In this document: piece by piece, positions 10,865 to 23,800 of the stretch
Position numbering within the stretch: position 1 is the first letter of the stretch
Layout: each line of letters starts with the position of its first letter
NCBI GenBank assembly: GCA_033032175.1
Contig: CM065319.1
Coordinates: 15,039,018 to 15,103,017 of the forward strand
Direction: 5' to 3'
Length of the DNA stretch: 64,000 nt
From: Saturnia japonica
Taxonomy: Eukaryota > Arthropoda > Insecta > Lepidoptera > Saturniidae
Program-made: the position numbers and the translations under genes
Notes under the pieces: generated by a model
The model's input: the letters and a program-made list of their open reading frames with translations, nothing else
The model's database searches: none
Told to the model about the DNA's origin: nothing

Positions 10865-11130
10865 TAATCATATACGACTGGATCACGATCACCATACACC
10901 CTGGTAACATCCGCTGTAGTTGCACGCCTAAACATACCTGTTCTGAGATCAGTCCGTGTATATATATCCAGTAATCAAGCGATGTGGTAGGCATCTGTAA
11001 TCGACTGGATCACGATTACCTTGCACATGGTGATGACTAGGACACAGTGACTCTTTTGGTTGTCGTATTTCGGGATCAGTGAGTGGTTATTCACTGCCGA
11101 GAGGTTTGCCGACCAGCATAACTACGCTAC
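10865..11130. repeat. Diverged dispersed repeat
   Basis: Holds two related blocks, 'GACTGGATCACGATCACC' (about 10877) and 'GACTGGATCACGATTACC' (about 11003), about 125 bp apart. The adjoining text resembles the 'actgatccc' part of family H. Class not determined. Confidence 0.35.
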
Positions 11131-11539
11131 AATCGTCGATGGATTGCCGATCTTATTTTCTCTTTCCGGTACAGTGAAATTAATTAAACAGTAACTTTTT
11201 AAAGTAAATTACAACAGCTTATATTTAGCAAATTGTGCTTAAATTTGTGCATTTTAGGCACACAAGTGAAATCATCATACTACTTTCATTAACCTAATAA
11301 CGGGGATATACAGCATCACAACTCTAAAACGTTAAAAGTGGTATAATAACATGAATACTTAAACGATAAAAAAATGTTTACACGTCGCTTCACTCACAAT
11401 CTTGTAAGTAGATTATAAAAATAGACTGCCCGTTTTTCATAGGTATATTATATTGGTAAAAATTTACGTGATATTTAAATGGTAACATAATTTTATTTTC
11501 ATATTTTTATCGTTTTTGAAAATAGGATGGATATATGGA

Positions 11540-11863
11540 TATGAGTGCTGAGCAACGATAGACACTGGCGAAAGGTTATATGTGGCAGAGATGGCCAACT
11601 AGAAGGGATAAAATTAGGAATGAGTATATCAGAGGTAGTATAGAAATAGCACCAGTGACGGAGGAGTTGGGGATTAAATGTTAGCGAGGTATGGGCATGT
11701 CATGAGGAGGGATGAAAGTCAAATAACTAGAAGAGTGTTAAGTATGAAAGAGTACGGATATAGGAATAAAGGAAGACCGAAGAAAGTATGGGTGGGTTGT
11801 GTGAGGAGTTATATGCGTATAAGAGGTATGAATACTGAGATGGAAGTGGAAAACACGTTCTGA
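11540..11863 (+). pseudogene. LINE reverse transcriptase C-terminal fragment
   Basis: From 11580 the frame reads WPTRRDKIRNEYIRGSIEI and APVTEELGIKC to a stop. After a frame change at about 11678 it reads LARYGHVMRRDESQ and NKGRPKKVWVGCVRS. 'RRDKIRNEYIRGS...' followed by 'RYGHVMRR' and 'GRPKKTW' is the familiar C-terminal part of lepidopteran non-LTR (RTE/CR1-like) reverse transcriptases. The frameshift and the missing polymerase core mark it as a remnant. Confidence 0.75.
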
Positions 11864-12529
11864 TCCTACTTTGGTAGGATAAGGTCAAGATGTTTCTTGT
11901 AGTAACATACCTGTTGCTTTTTACGTTAACCGTAACATTTTTAAAATTAAAATGTAAATAATATCGAACAAAGTGTCGTACAACGTGAGCGTGAGAACAA
12001 AGAAAAATATTTTTTTTGCTTACATTCAAATTAAAATACTTGTTCTTACAACTTTGTATCCAGAAAAGTAATCCTTGATCAAATACAGAACCCGTTCAAA
12101 TCTGAGGTCTGGTCCTGAGGGGAAACTGTAATGAAACTTTTAGGGGTTTGACAATAAAAAAATTTAACAACTATTCTTTGCAGTTTTACTTGGCACTCTT
12201 TAGTAACTTGCAATCATTATTTTTTTACTTGAGAACAAGAACTTTTTGTCAGCTTTAGAAACTTCACTAGCTCCTAGAATGATTTTGTATTTAGATATGA
12301 TTACATTTGAAGAACATATACTACAAGAAAGACTCAATCCATAGAGCACTTCTCGACTGAACGTCCACTTCACAAATTCCATTCTAAATGAAAATAAAGT
12401 CTATAAATGTATAGCATTTTAATAAGATTTTCACATTTACTGAAATCCAAAATATATAATAGTTATTTTAAAAAAAGCCTTAATTTCAAAAGTGGTTTTT
12501 CAAACAAGCTATTTCGTTGAAACGGGCTA

Positions 12530-12745
12530 ACGCGCATAAAAAATTCCGTATCTGTGCTGCTGACCGTTGAGGAGTTCCTCCGTCGAAAGTCAACCCTGGG
12601 TGCAGTAGCCACGCTATAGTACAATATAAAATAAGCAATAAAAATTTTATTTGAATACAAAACTTCTTGTCTAAGCTATTGAACGTTAAGAGGTTCTTTT
12701 GTCTGGAGCTAAACCTGGGTGTGGAAATGGGTCAGGCTTGCCATA
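12530..12745. repeat. Diverged direct repeat pair
   Basis: Two similar segments follow one another: 12556-12606 with 'GAGGAGTTCCTCCGTCGAAA' and 'AACCCTGGGTGCAG', and 12675-12730 with 'AAGAGGTTCTTTTGTCTGGA' and 'AAACCTGGGTGTGG'. They look like old tandem copies or two truncated copies of one repeat. Confidence 0.35.
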
Positions 12746-12989
12746 AAAATGCATTCTCATCGGAACTGAATAAACGTGTAAAATTTCAATTCCGGAGGAT
12801 AAGAGGAGAGTGAGTCAAATTTGACTTGTAAGATTTGATTACAAACAGAAACCAGGACTGGTGAAACTAAATAAGCTAAATTATTAAAATGGAAAGAAAA
12901 AACCCGACAACCACAAAAAAACACCGAGTAAAAAAAAATTTTTTTTCTATTTTTACTATTTATTTTATTCCCAGACGTCGTATTTAAAT

Positions 12990-13165
12990 ATTATAGAACC
13001 TGTATCACTCCTACAATTAAGACGAATCTAAAGTCACCTGAAATCTCGTATGCTCAAATCTATCAAGCCGTTTAGACCACAGAGCGTGCCAAAGAAATAA
13101 ACATACATATAATACATACGCTCGAAAAATATAACCCTCCTGTTTTGCAGTCAGTAATAAATAAA
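12990..13165 (+). repeat. Family Q repeat
   Basis: Contains 'TATCAAGCCGTTTAGACC' and 'AGAGCGTGCCAAAGAAATAA'. Matching blocks occur at 19990-20165, 22522-22700 and, reversed, 38545-38690. Class unknown. Confidence 0.55.
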
Positions 13166-13424
13166 AGCTTATAAAATAGATCTCAAGCCTACGAACGCAT
13201 CCTTCCTCAATATTAGAAAAAGTATATTCTTTTTTAAACCTATAAAATTATCCCGTTTTCGTTATTGAACACACGTCTAAACACTGTCTAGCCAGGCACA
13301 AATTAATTTCGAAAAATGGAATATAGACTTAAAATTCAAAAATAATTAATAATTAAAGTAAATCCGAAATGAAACACTTTCTAAATTAAATTCTAAAAGC
13401 GCACCTAAAAGTATAGACATCTCA

Positions 13425-13660
13425 TAAGACCGCCGCACGCGCGCAGACATTTTGTTTTGTTCTCAAAAATAGCGTATTTAATATTTTAAAAAGCAACTAC
13501 AACTAATTATAATAATTCCTCGCGTACGTTTTATAATCATTATTTATTAAAAATTTACTTTCATATTTTTTTTTCTGTTGTTTCAGTGAATTAAATACGA
13601 GTTAAGTGAACGAGTCTCGAGTGCAGAGCACAACGACGGTAGTCGCATAACGAGAGAGCG
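13425..13660 (+). promoter_or_regulatory. Candidate promoter and non-coding first exon of PAM2-MIF4G gene
   Basis: A TCAGT arthropod initiator at 13583-13587 places a possible start at A13585. The following 75 bp ends in a strong splice donor (GCG|GTGAGT at 13660/13661). No ATG is present in this segment, so it would be an untranslated leader exon that splices to the first coding exon near 17626. A CpG-containing patch (CCGCCGCACGCGCGCAG) lies about 150 bp upstream. The initiator also reads as a splice acceptor (TTGTTTCAG), so this could instead be an internal leader exon. Expression data would decide. Confidence 0.4.
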
Positions 13661-13927
13661 GTGAGTCACTTTTTGTATACGAACAAGCTCTCTAACCTGC
13701 CTGCAATCCGGCAAATACGATGCCCGCGGGCATGCGCGCCCGCCACCAGTGCCCGACAGAAATTAAGAGGAAACGGGCGGCGTTTAGTCCATACAAACGT
13801 CTTTCTCTGTTATGCCCAGAGTAAATAATTATATTGATACTATACAATCTATATAAAGCACAGTCATTTTCCTATGTTATGATTTTTAATAACTCAAAGT
13901 GCTAAAAAGTTCTCTGTCTTATCGTTG

Positions 13928-14086
13928 TCGTACCGTGAAGCTGTAAACCATCTCCCGGCCAATTTGTTCCCTCCTACTTACGACATTGGGTCCTTCAAGC
14001 GTAACGTGAAGAGTTATGTACTTCAACATGACACCAACGACCGCAGATGGATTGCTGACCTCTCGATAGTCGCTATTGTGTTTTGA
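13928..14086 (+). pseudogene. LINE reverse transcriptase C-terminal remnant
   Basis: The frame from 13931 reads YREAVNHLPANLFPPTYD, then IGSFKRNVKSYVLQHD and a stop at 14084-14086. 'LP.....P..Y....FK..V...L' is the usual extreme C-terminus of jockey/CR1-group reverse transcriptases. Only this tail is preserved. Confidence 0.6.
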
Positions 14087-14304
14087 TTGTGTTGTAACTT
14101 ACCATTAGAGACAGCGACCATGTCGTGAATTTACCGAGCTACTTAATAAAACTAAAAGCCTTCTTAATTTATAGATATATGTATTAAAACTTCCCAGTTA
14201 TGCCGCTGTTATCAGACATTCAGCAAACAAATTTAACTTATATTAAAAAATACATGAAAAATATTTATAAGTATAACCACTTTTTGTTATAATTATTTGT
14301 GATT

Positions 14305-14492
14305 TGATCGCGACTTCTTTGCAATCGCGGCAACAGCACAAGCCGAGGTCCGGCCACTTTGGTACCCTTGCGCGCTCGTTGCCTACGATTTCGCGGCGGA
14401 GTGCCTTAAGCGCTCGTCCCCAAGCCCGGTAAAACTGTAAAAGTCATCAGCGAATAGGGCCCCTCAGGCAAACAGTAAAGATCGAAAAAAAA
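14305..14492 (+). mobile_element. Family P poly(A)-tailed retroelement
   Basis: Forward copy with 'GATCGCGACTTCTTTGCAAT', 'GAGGTCCGGCCACTTTGG', 'GTGCCTTAAGCGCTCG', 'AAGCCCGGTAAAACTGTAAA' and 'GGGCCCCTCAGG', ending in a run of nine A. Target-site duplication not resolved. Confidence 0.75.
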
Positions 14493-15513
14493 ATTGTGTG
14501 TAAAAAAATTGATTCAGTTTTTGGGTTCCTCCTCCTCTAACCAGGGGAATACCAAACTATGATTTCGAATATTTTCATAGGAACTTAACGTACATACTTG
14601 GCGTATGTATGGTTTTTTTCAAACTATTGTCCTTTAATCCTGATTTTAAAATAGGGAACAAAATCTATTTTTAGGGTTAAAAATTGGGACTTCGACTTAG
14701 TTACAGTAGGTACGTTTAAAAACTATTTATATAGCCGCAGAGGTTTGATCAAAAATGCTCATTACCGACTAGTATTTCTATGTAAAAAGTTACTGGTACC
14801 AAAATAAAATAATACATAAAAAAATTATAATTTAACTGTACGTAAAACTAGCTCGGTCGATCGCGTCGCGTCTTGCCGACACGGTTCAACGCACTGCGCA
14901 AATTTTACTTTATTTTTACCTGCGTGTCTACTATCTTTGTCTATGCTAGTACTGGCGTCTCAGTGCTTACGTATTACTAGATAAAAAGATCTGTATTACA
15001 TATATATATCATATAATTAACATTGTCGTTGAATACTTTAGTGGTTGGCGTAAAAACGTTTAATATGTTTACATAAACAAAAAAATTGCCATTATTCGTT
15101 GCAAATATTATTTTTTTATGCCATGGGAATTTCACATCTTGCTAAAAAAGCCTTAATTCTCGAGGTGTCTAATTCTCAAAGCATAAAAGAGGAAACTTTG
15201 TGTCGCAGAATCACTAAAATGTTTTTTTTTTAATGTAAAAATATAAAAGTTTTCACAACAGGCACGGAGTCACTTCAGCAAAGTTAACTTTGTTAAAAAT
15301 TATCAAAGTGGTCGTATATTTAGTAAGTTCTATTGTCGATGTTAAATTAACTATCTTATTCTTTCCCATTTTGTATCTCGAGCTACATTTTTCACGCCAT
15401 CGTATTTACATATTTTACATACCTACAAATACAACTGTGCGATTTGGTATTTTACTAAATCATGGGGATAGAAATTATGAAGTGCATGTATAGTTAAAGT
15501 ACGCCTTAAATTT

Positions 15514-15785
15514 GTCTCATTAGCCTAGTGGTCCTAAAAGCGACTGCTATGATCAAGGTTCTGGGTTTGATTTCCAAGTAGAACAAAGTGATTGTGTTAT
15601 TGGGTTTTTCTATGAAATTCAAAGTAGCAGCTCGGAGTTTGGCTTTGTGCCCGATTAATGGCAATAGGCTCAAACCCTATTACACGCTGGGACCTAAAAA
15701 CATACCCAGCGAACTGTGTGTGTACATTAGTACACCTCTGCTTAACCCTTCGGCGTTACAGATGTGATGGTATATTTTAATGAAA
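15514..15785 (+). mobile_element. tRNA-derived SINE
   Basis: The 5' part resembles a pol III promoter. The A-box-like 'TAGCCTAGTGGT' is at 15521-15532 and the B-box-like 'GGGTTTGATTTCC' at 15563-15575, about 40 bp apart as in tRNA genes. The non-tRNA body has 'AGCTCGGAGTTTGGCTTTGT', 'AATGGCAATAGGCTC', 'GCTGGGACCTAAAAACATAC' and 'AACCCTTCGGCG'. A 5'-truncated copy lies at 25690-25895. It is not a functional tRNA gene: no cloverleaf with a matching acceptor stem was found. Confidence 0.8.
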
Positions 15786-16344
15786 ATTAAATTAATGTTT
15801 GTTTGAATAAAAAAAAAAGTTTTGTATAAACAGAGAGCATAGTCTATTACGTGTTTTTTATTTTATTTCGATATGTTAGGCTAAATTCTTCGACAAATTT
15901 TTGGCCAGTGTCCCAACCTGGTATGTTGTATAATCATTTATAACTATAAAACATAATAGGCAAGTGGTTCTGTAGTTAGTTTAAAGAATGAAACACCTGC
16001 ACCACTCCGACTAACATACCGTAATACAATAATACCAGTGTATAGTGTACTCGTCCAATGTAATTACTTATTTCCTTTTTTTTACCACCGCGCTGATGTT
16101 TCGGAAACCGGTTCGAGGTTATAATCGGTCGGCTGTGGAGCGTCCGCTAAAACTATCGTTTCGAAATAATAATAAAAAATAACATTCGCATAATAAGAGT
16201 AAGATTTTACTTGAATAAAAATAGATATTATAATAATACCTATATTATTCGATGACCGCGATTATCAGGAAGTGTAAAATATTGAACATACTCTGGAAAG
16301 AGTCAGTCCTCTTTTAGCCTATGATCTTCGGCAAAATATTATAA

Positions 16345-16690
16345 CCTGTAATTGGGCAGGGTCTTGAAGTAACATGTTTTGGTTTTTATTTTAAATTTAT
16401 TTACATAGGTTTTTGACCCTAAATTATGTAATATTGATGGCGTTCTGCGTGAAATAGATTGGTTTTTGTGCATAAGTGAAGTGGATTGTAAATATAAAAT
16501 AGCATGCATTATGAGATCCCACAAAACTTCCTGGAAAGTTCTAACAAAGGAGCCACCATCTTGTTAGGATACTGAGATCGTCATAAGACAGGATACTATA
16601 TTCACTTGATAATGGCAGTAATAGTCTTATTTAAAGAGGACTAGTTTCCAAGTTAGGAAGAAGAAGAAGAACCTGTAATGTTAAAAAAAA
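16345..16690 (+). repeat. Family N repeat
   Basis: About 345 bp nearly collinear with 54120-54460 and reversed at 282-560. On the minus strand both forward copies encode similar short peptides (HKNQSISRRTPSILHNLGSK here, HKNQTISRKTPPILHNIGSK there), followed by KTY. The similarity follows from DNA homology, but it may reflect a former coding segment of the repeat. Confidence 0.65.
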
Positions 16691-17625
16691 TTAAAGATAA
16701 GAAACGAAACAACAGGAAGTGTTTTTTGCCCTGTATGTAGGTTTCTTCGGAAAAAATGATGTCAAAAAATAATAGAATAATTACTGCCTAATTATAATCT
16801 TTAGTAATATTGATGAAAAATTTGCTACCTTTACATACATTACATGTATTCGGAAAAAAATATTTGTATTCGACAGTGATCAAAAATAATAATTATAAAT
16901 AGTATTTAGGATAAATGAACATTTTTCTGATTATTTTTTTATTTATTTTATTTTTGTTACAGATTAGGGTTCATAGAACCCTTACGACGAAACGATTCGA
17001 GTCAGGCGGTGAAGAAACCTACTCGCAGCCCCTTGAAAAATTGTAAACAATCGCTCTGTGACTGTCAGGCACTAAAATAAACCTGCACTGCTCTAATAAA
17101 TTAGTCGTATTGAATAAACGAAACAATCTCGAAATTCGCCCTCTATCAGTGGCCACGATTGACGGGGCTTATTGTAAACCATTTTATATATGCATATATA
17201 AACCTAGAGAAGTGATCTCTAAAGTGACGTCACAATAATAAAGATTTGTGATTTGATTAATAATAATATTATTAATTTAGAAGCTTTGCTTTGTTTTTAA
17301 TTGCATTTTAGTAATATTGCCCGTATATAATAAAAAACACCTCGTTGTAAATATTTTGATCAAAATAAGTGTGACAATAAATACGTAAAATTAATTATAA
17401 TACTAGTCATTGATCTAGTGTATATTTATTTTGAAAATAATCAATCACTTTTTGAATAGTGCGTAAACTTAAATAAGCATCAAAAAAAAAAAAACAATAA
17501 AATTGAAAAATATCACTAAATAGTTCAGTGCATTAACCAAAGACAAATATTTTGATAATCGGACAGCAACCGCGTGAAACAGCTGTCAAACAATAGGCGG
17601 GAAATTTTGTGTGCGTTCTATTTAG

Positions 17626-17808
17626 AAGTTTATTGAAATTTTAACTGTGGCAAATCGGAAAAAAGCTGCTAAGATGCAGACACAAATCGGAGTTAGTAAT
17701 GAGCTGCAGCGGAGCTACAGAATTCAAGATTTCGCAACGCCTGGCGTCATCATGAGGGAACGCAGTTTTATGCGACCGCAGTCACATCACAACATGCATC
17801 ATAACCAG
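17626..17808 (+). CDS. First coding exon, isoform A
   Basis: Coding from ATG 17674 to 17808 (45 codons, [15 protein letters not shown]...), with donor CAG|GTATAT and phase 0. It may begin at an acceptor TATTTAG|AAG (17625/17626), because the same frame has a TAG stop just upstream at 17623-17625. A GTG at 17647 extends the frame but is not a credible eukaryotic start. The peptide is basic and rich in Gln, His and Arg. It joins in phase to exon 26845. Confidence 0.7.
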
Positions 17809-20800
17809 GTATATATTTGTTTTATTTTAAAAATACTATCGCAAAATAAATCGCACCTCATAGAACAAGTTATCTGCTTTCGGATAAATAAAAAAAAGTT
17901 ATGCGCATAGATCTAGTTTATATTAATTCTATGGTTACGCTTCTTCAGCAATCGTGAATGTAATCTTTTAGAAGTAATATCACCAAGCTATCTTCATCTG
18001 TTAACAAAATGACAAAATAAAATAAAAGATAAAAATAACAATGACTTAAATTCATTACAGCGCTTCATAGTCAAATAATAATAATTTAAAAGTATTTAGG
18101 TCTTTACATATGAAATTGGCGTTTTGTTGAACTGACCACTTTGATCTCAAATATCTGGCCTTTGGTTAGGAATTCCAAATTCAAATTTAGGCCTATGGCA
18201 ATATTTGTGTTTCGAATTTAGCGATTCATATGTTTTCGCACTTTTCGATTTTTCTTTGGCATCATTTTTTTTACAAAATGGAAATCTTAAGATATCGCGT
18301 TATTTCCGATTATGAGTTCCACCATGGCATCAGCGCTGCAGATGTTGGTACCTACATACTTCGATTGATTAAATGTATAGTTTTATAATATTTTTTTCGT
18401 TTTACTTTTTCTTTATAAAACGCTAATTTCATATGTAAGGACCTAATAACATGTAAACAACAAAACATACTTTTTCACTTTACTAGACTACTATATGAAA
18501 GTTTAGACAGACTAATCGATATTTTTTTTATTTCCATACCATTATTTTGTTTTGGTTAGTTAATAGTCCAGTTATGATTAGCTCGAAATCGACATATTTA
18601 GCAATGTGTCACTGTTTTCAAAAAGCTGCAATCTACGTAGGAGTCGATATAATTGACTGAATATCGAGAGACTTTACCAAACATTATTGTAATTTGCGGT
18701 CAATACGTGGGTGGCTGCCACAATAAGCACACACCTACTGCTTGTCGGCAAGGCCTGACAACCTTTGTGCAAGGTTTAGCTAATAACTTATGTTAATTTT
18801 GTCCTTAAATATTGAAAGGTGTTAGGATAAATGTAATTTAATATAAGTAATTAATAAACTACCTCTTAACCTGGTGTAGGTCAAAGTCGTCACACTCTCA
18901 CATATGTATGTACTAGTTACCACTATGCGTGGATATATTATAAGTACTTTAAATATAAACAAGACGTCATGATTTTTTTTGTCACTGTAAAATCACGGGT
19001 GATATTTCATGAGCAGCTTATATTTCACTTGTGTCGATTAACAGGAACACTGAATTGCCGCCGCGCCGCCGCACATTGGACTGAAATCGGAGCCTCCCTT
19101 TCATAGGTTTTTAGAAAAAATGAAATATGTTAGTTCATAGTTTTAAGTATACAGTTTTGTCAAAACAGTCATATCATTGTATAATTTAGCAATTTCTAGC
19201 TATATTTTTAACTTCTACACCGTATAATATGGACTTGTAAATTTCAAATGTATGAAAATGGATTTTCTTTTCGTCACAACATTTTTGTGTTTTGTGTTGT
19301 AGAGCTGAAACTTATACATATCGTTACTGGGGTGGTAATGAACCCTTAGGACCTTTCACCTTGACCGTTCAACGGATATTTGTTGATGAAAATTTCATAC
19401 TTTGATGACATTGTATTGAGGGGAAATCATCAATCTGTAGGTTTATTTTCGACCTGAATGCTACAGGTATCGATTAATAAAGTTACCCCTGATTTACTCT
19501 ACCGCTTCGTTTTCAAAAATACGATTTAGAATTCGTTTTAAAATTTCAATATACCTATTTTTCTTTATTAAAAGTTGTAAATTACCTATAAATTTGCACT
19601 ATAAACTTAAATTAACACCAATTATCATTAATAAATTACCAATTTAGCAATTTCAAGCTTTATTTTTACCTTATATACCAAATAATATTGACTTGTAAAT
19701 TTATAAAAAAAAAAACAAAAAAAAAATATTGTCAATCTGCATTTTTGTTTTAATTTTTACTTGCTATATACTGAGATTAAAGATTGGTCTCTGCTTGGAG
19801 CGCTTGGAGTTATAATATTAATCTTAGGGTTCTTATTATTTTTATTTACTTGTTCATTTTGTGTACCTCGTGTCATGCCTGTGTGACAAACCTTTATTTA
19901 TACAACGTTCCAGAACGTAACTGCGTAGGTATAAATATCAGTAGAGATTTTTTTTTATTAAAAATACTTGACAACAAATATTTTAATATCTACAATTAAA
20001 ACGAATATCTAACGACACCTAGTATGCTAAAATCTGTCAAGGCGTTTTTTTCATATAGAGCGTGCCAAAGAAATAATATAGGTACATGCATACATACATG
20101 CGGTCGTTAACATAACCCTTCCTTTTCGCAGTCGGATCGGGTAAATAGATTCAGCAGAAATTTAGATTGAGAAAGACATCATAAATATTCTTAGCGATTA
20201 AATTTTATACTTTATGAGATTATTTACAACATTTTCAGTTGAACGTAAAATGCGCGTATCCACTTGTAGTTCTTGACACAAAATGTAGCAATCTTTAATA
20301 TCTAAAACCACAAACAGATATTTACAAAATAGAAGCAATATTTCATTTAGAATTACTCAGAGACGTGAGAGAATTTATATTAGTCGATGATAAAGTTCTT
20401 GCCCCGCCTCAATGTTTAAGGCAGCTTAAAATAAAACATGACAGTTCGTCACAAATATTACGCTGTAGTTTCCATACTTATATTTCTCGTGGGTAGTCAA
20501 TATACGAGTAATAGATTTAAAAGATTATAAAGTAAAAAATTCTTATTGTAAATACTAATTATGAAATATTAATTAAAATAATATAATAAAACCTAATTCC
20601 CTGTACTTACTTTGTTAGTAAAATCACGCAAGCGTGTCGACCTTTTTTCAGTACTCTTTAAAGATTGACCACTTTGATCTCAAATATCTGGCCTTTGGTT
20701 AGGAATTCCAAATTCAAATTTAGGCCTATGGCAATATTTGTGTTTCGAATTTAGCGATTCATATGTTTTCGCACTTTTCGATTTTTCTTTGGCATCATTT

Positions 20801-23800
20801 TTTTTACAAAATGGAAATCTTAAGATATCGCGTTATTTCCGATTATGAGTTCCACCATGGCATCAGCGCTGCAGATGTTGGTACCTACATACTTCGATTG
20901 ATTAAATGTATAGTTTTATAATATTTTTTTCGTTTTACTTTTTCTTTATAAAACGCTAATTTCATATGTAAGGACCTAATAACATGTAAACAACAAAACA
21001 TACTTTTTCACTTTACTAGACTACTATATGAAAGTTTAGACAGACTAATCGATATTTTTTTTATTTCCATACCATTATTTTGTTTTGGTTAGTTAATAGT
21101 CCAGTTATGATTAGCTCGAAATCGACATATTTAGCAATGTGTCACTGTTTTCAAAAAGCTGCAATCTACGTAGGAGTCGATATAATTGACTGAATATCGA
21201 GAGACTTTACCAAACATTATTGTAATTTGCGGTCAATACGTGGGTGGCTGCCACAATAAGCACACACCTACTGCTTGTCGGCAAGGCCTGACAACCTTTG
21301 TGCAAGGTTTAGCTAATAACTTATGTTAATTTTGTCCTTAAATATTGAAAGGTGTTAGGATAAATGTAATTTAATATAAGTAATTAATAAACTACCTCTT
21401 AACCTGGTGTAGGTCAAAGTCGTCACACTCTCACATATGTATGTACTAGTTACCACTATGCGTGGATATATTATAAGTACTTTAAATATAAACAAGACGT
21501 CATGATTTTTTTTGTCACTGTAAAATCACGGGTGATATTTCATGAGCAGCTTATATTTCACTTGTGTCGATTAACAGGAACACTGAATTGCCGCCGCGCC
21601 GCCGCACATTGGACTGAAATCGGAGCCTCCCTTTCATAGGTTTTTAGAAAAAATGAAATATGTTAGTTCATAGTTTTAAGTATACAGTTTTGTCAAAACA
21701 GTCATATCATTGTATAATTTAGCAATTTCTAGCTATATTTTTAACTTCTACACCGTATAATATGGACTTGTAAATTTCAAATGTATGAAAATGGATTTTC
21801 TTTTCGTCACAACATTTTTGTGTTTTGTGTTGTAGAGCTGAAACTTATACATATCGTTACTGGGGTGGTAATGAACCCTTAGGACCTTTCACCTTGACCG
21901 TTCAACGGATATTTGTTGATGAAAATTTCATACTTTGATGACATTGTATTGAGGGGAAATCATCAATCTGTAGGTTTATTTTCGACCTGAATGCTACAGG
22001 TATCGATTAATAAAGTTACCCCTGATTTACTCTACCGCTTCGTTTTCAAAAATACGATTTAGAATTCGTTTTAAAATTTCAATATACCTATTTTTCTTTA
22101 TTAAAAGTTGTAAATTACCTATAAATTTGCACTATAAACTTAAATTAACACCAATTATCATTAATAAATTACCAATTTAGCAATTTCAAGCTTTATTTTT
22201 ACCTTATATACCAAATAATATTGACTTGTAAATTTATAAAAAAAAAACAAAAAAAAAATATTGTCAATCTGCATTTTTGTTTTAATTTTTACTTGCTATA
22301 TACTGAGATTAAAGATTGGTCTCTGCTTGGAGCGCTTGGAGTTATAATATTAATCTTAGGGTTCTTATTATTTTTATTTACTTGTTCATTTTGTGTACCT
22401 CGTGTCATGCCTGTGTGACAAACCTTTATTTATACAACGTTCCAGAACGTAACTGCGTAGGTATAAATATCAGTAGAGATTTTTTTTTATTAAAAATACT
22501 TGACAACAAATATTTTAATATCTACAATTAAAACGAATATCTAACGACACCTAGTATGCTAAAATCTGTCAAGGCGTTTTTTTCATATAGAGCGTGCCAA
22601 AGAAATAATATAGGTACATGCATACATACATGCGGTCGTTAACATAACCCTTCCTTTTCGCAGTCGGATCGGGTAAATAGATTCAGCAGAAATTTAGATT
22701 GAGAAAGACATCATAAATATTCTTAGCGATTAAATTTTATACTTTATGAGATTATTTACAACATTTTCAGTTGAACGTAAAATGCGCGTATCCACTTGTA
22801 GTTCTTGACACAAAATGTAGCAATCTTTAATATCTAAAACCACAAACAGATATTTACAAAATAGAAGCAATATTTCATTTAGAATTACTCAGAGACGTGA
22901 GAGAATTTATATTAGTCGATGATAAAGTTCTTGCCCCGCCTCAATGTTTAAGGCAGCTTAAAATAAAACATGACAGTTCGTCACAAATATTACGCTGTAG
23001 TTTCCATACTTATATTTCTCGTGGGTAGTCAATATACGAGTAATAGATTTAAAAGATTATAAAGTAAAAAATTCTTATTGTAAATACTAATTATGAAATA
23101 TTAATTAAAATAATATAATAAAACCTAATTCCCTGTACTTACTTTGTTAGTAAAATCACGCAAGCGTGTCGACCTTTTTTCAGTACTCTTTAAAGATTTA
23201 TTAAAATAAAATAAAGCAATGCGATAGACGAAATGTTAAATTAAATGCGTCATAAGAAATCCTAAACAACTGGCTTCTCAAGCGATGAATGCACTGTTTT
23301 TTGTAAATGAAAAAAAAAGTTGATATCCTTCAAAATCTTATTAGAATAGCTATGATCTACTATTGTACCTACCTTTTGCCAACTCTAAAACAATAACTAT
23401 ACCTTTTTACCTTAACAATAAATAGACAATTAATAAACCTTGGTTACAAATATATAACATCGAAAATATATCAAATGTAAATAATAAAGAAAAAGTAGAT
23501 TGTGCTTTAACGGAAAAATAAAAACAATGTTTCATATCAATAACTATCTGTGACAAACACCGCGCCGCCAACGCACCCATGTAGTGTATCATAATTGTTT
23601 TTCCCGCAAGTACAAATTATTTTAATTTTTCATTATCTCCCAAAATATGCGTCCAAATAACATACTATAAATAGCAAAATTTAACTTCATAAAATTGCAT
23701 TTATGATGAAGTAACTTTTATTCGTAAGGATTAATATGCAATGTCTAAAAATAATATTGCTTATAATTACAATTTTCAACAAATCTTTGTCACAAAATAC

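Noticed and set aside
15521..15590. Possible tRNA gene (A-box and B-box like motifs)
   Set aside because: No cloverleaf with paired acceptor arm. The same body is repeated at 25690 without the head, so it is a SINE.
17647..17673. GTG as start of the first coding exon (MANRKKAAK...)
   Set aside because: GTG is not a usual nuclear start codon. The first ATG in frame is 17674. The upstream codons may be leader.
19784..22531. Two identical 71-codon frames (19784-19999 and 22316-22531)
   Set aside because: They are identical only because of the tandem duplication, start at TTG, and the AT-rich hydrophobic peptide has no support.
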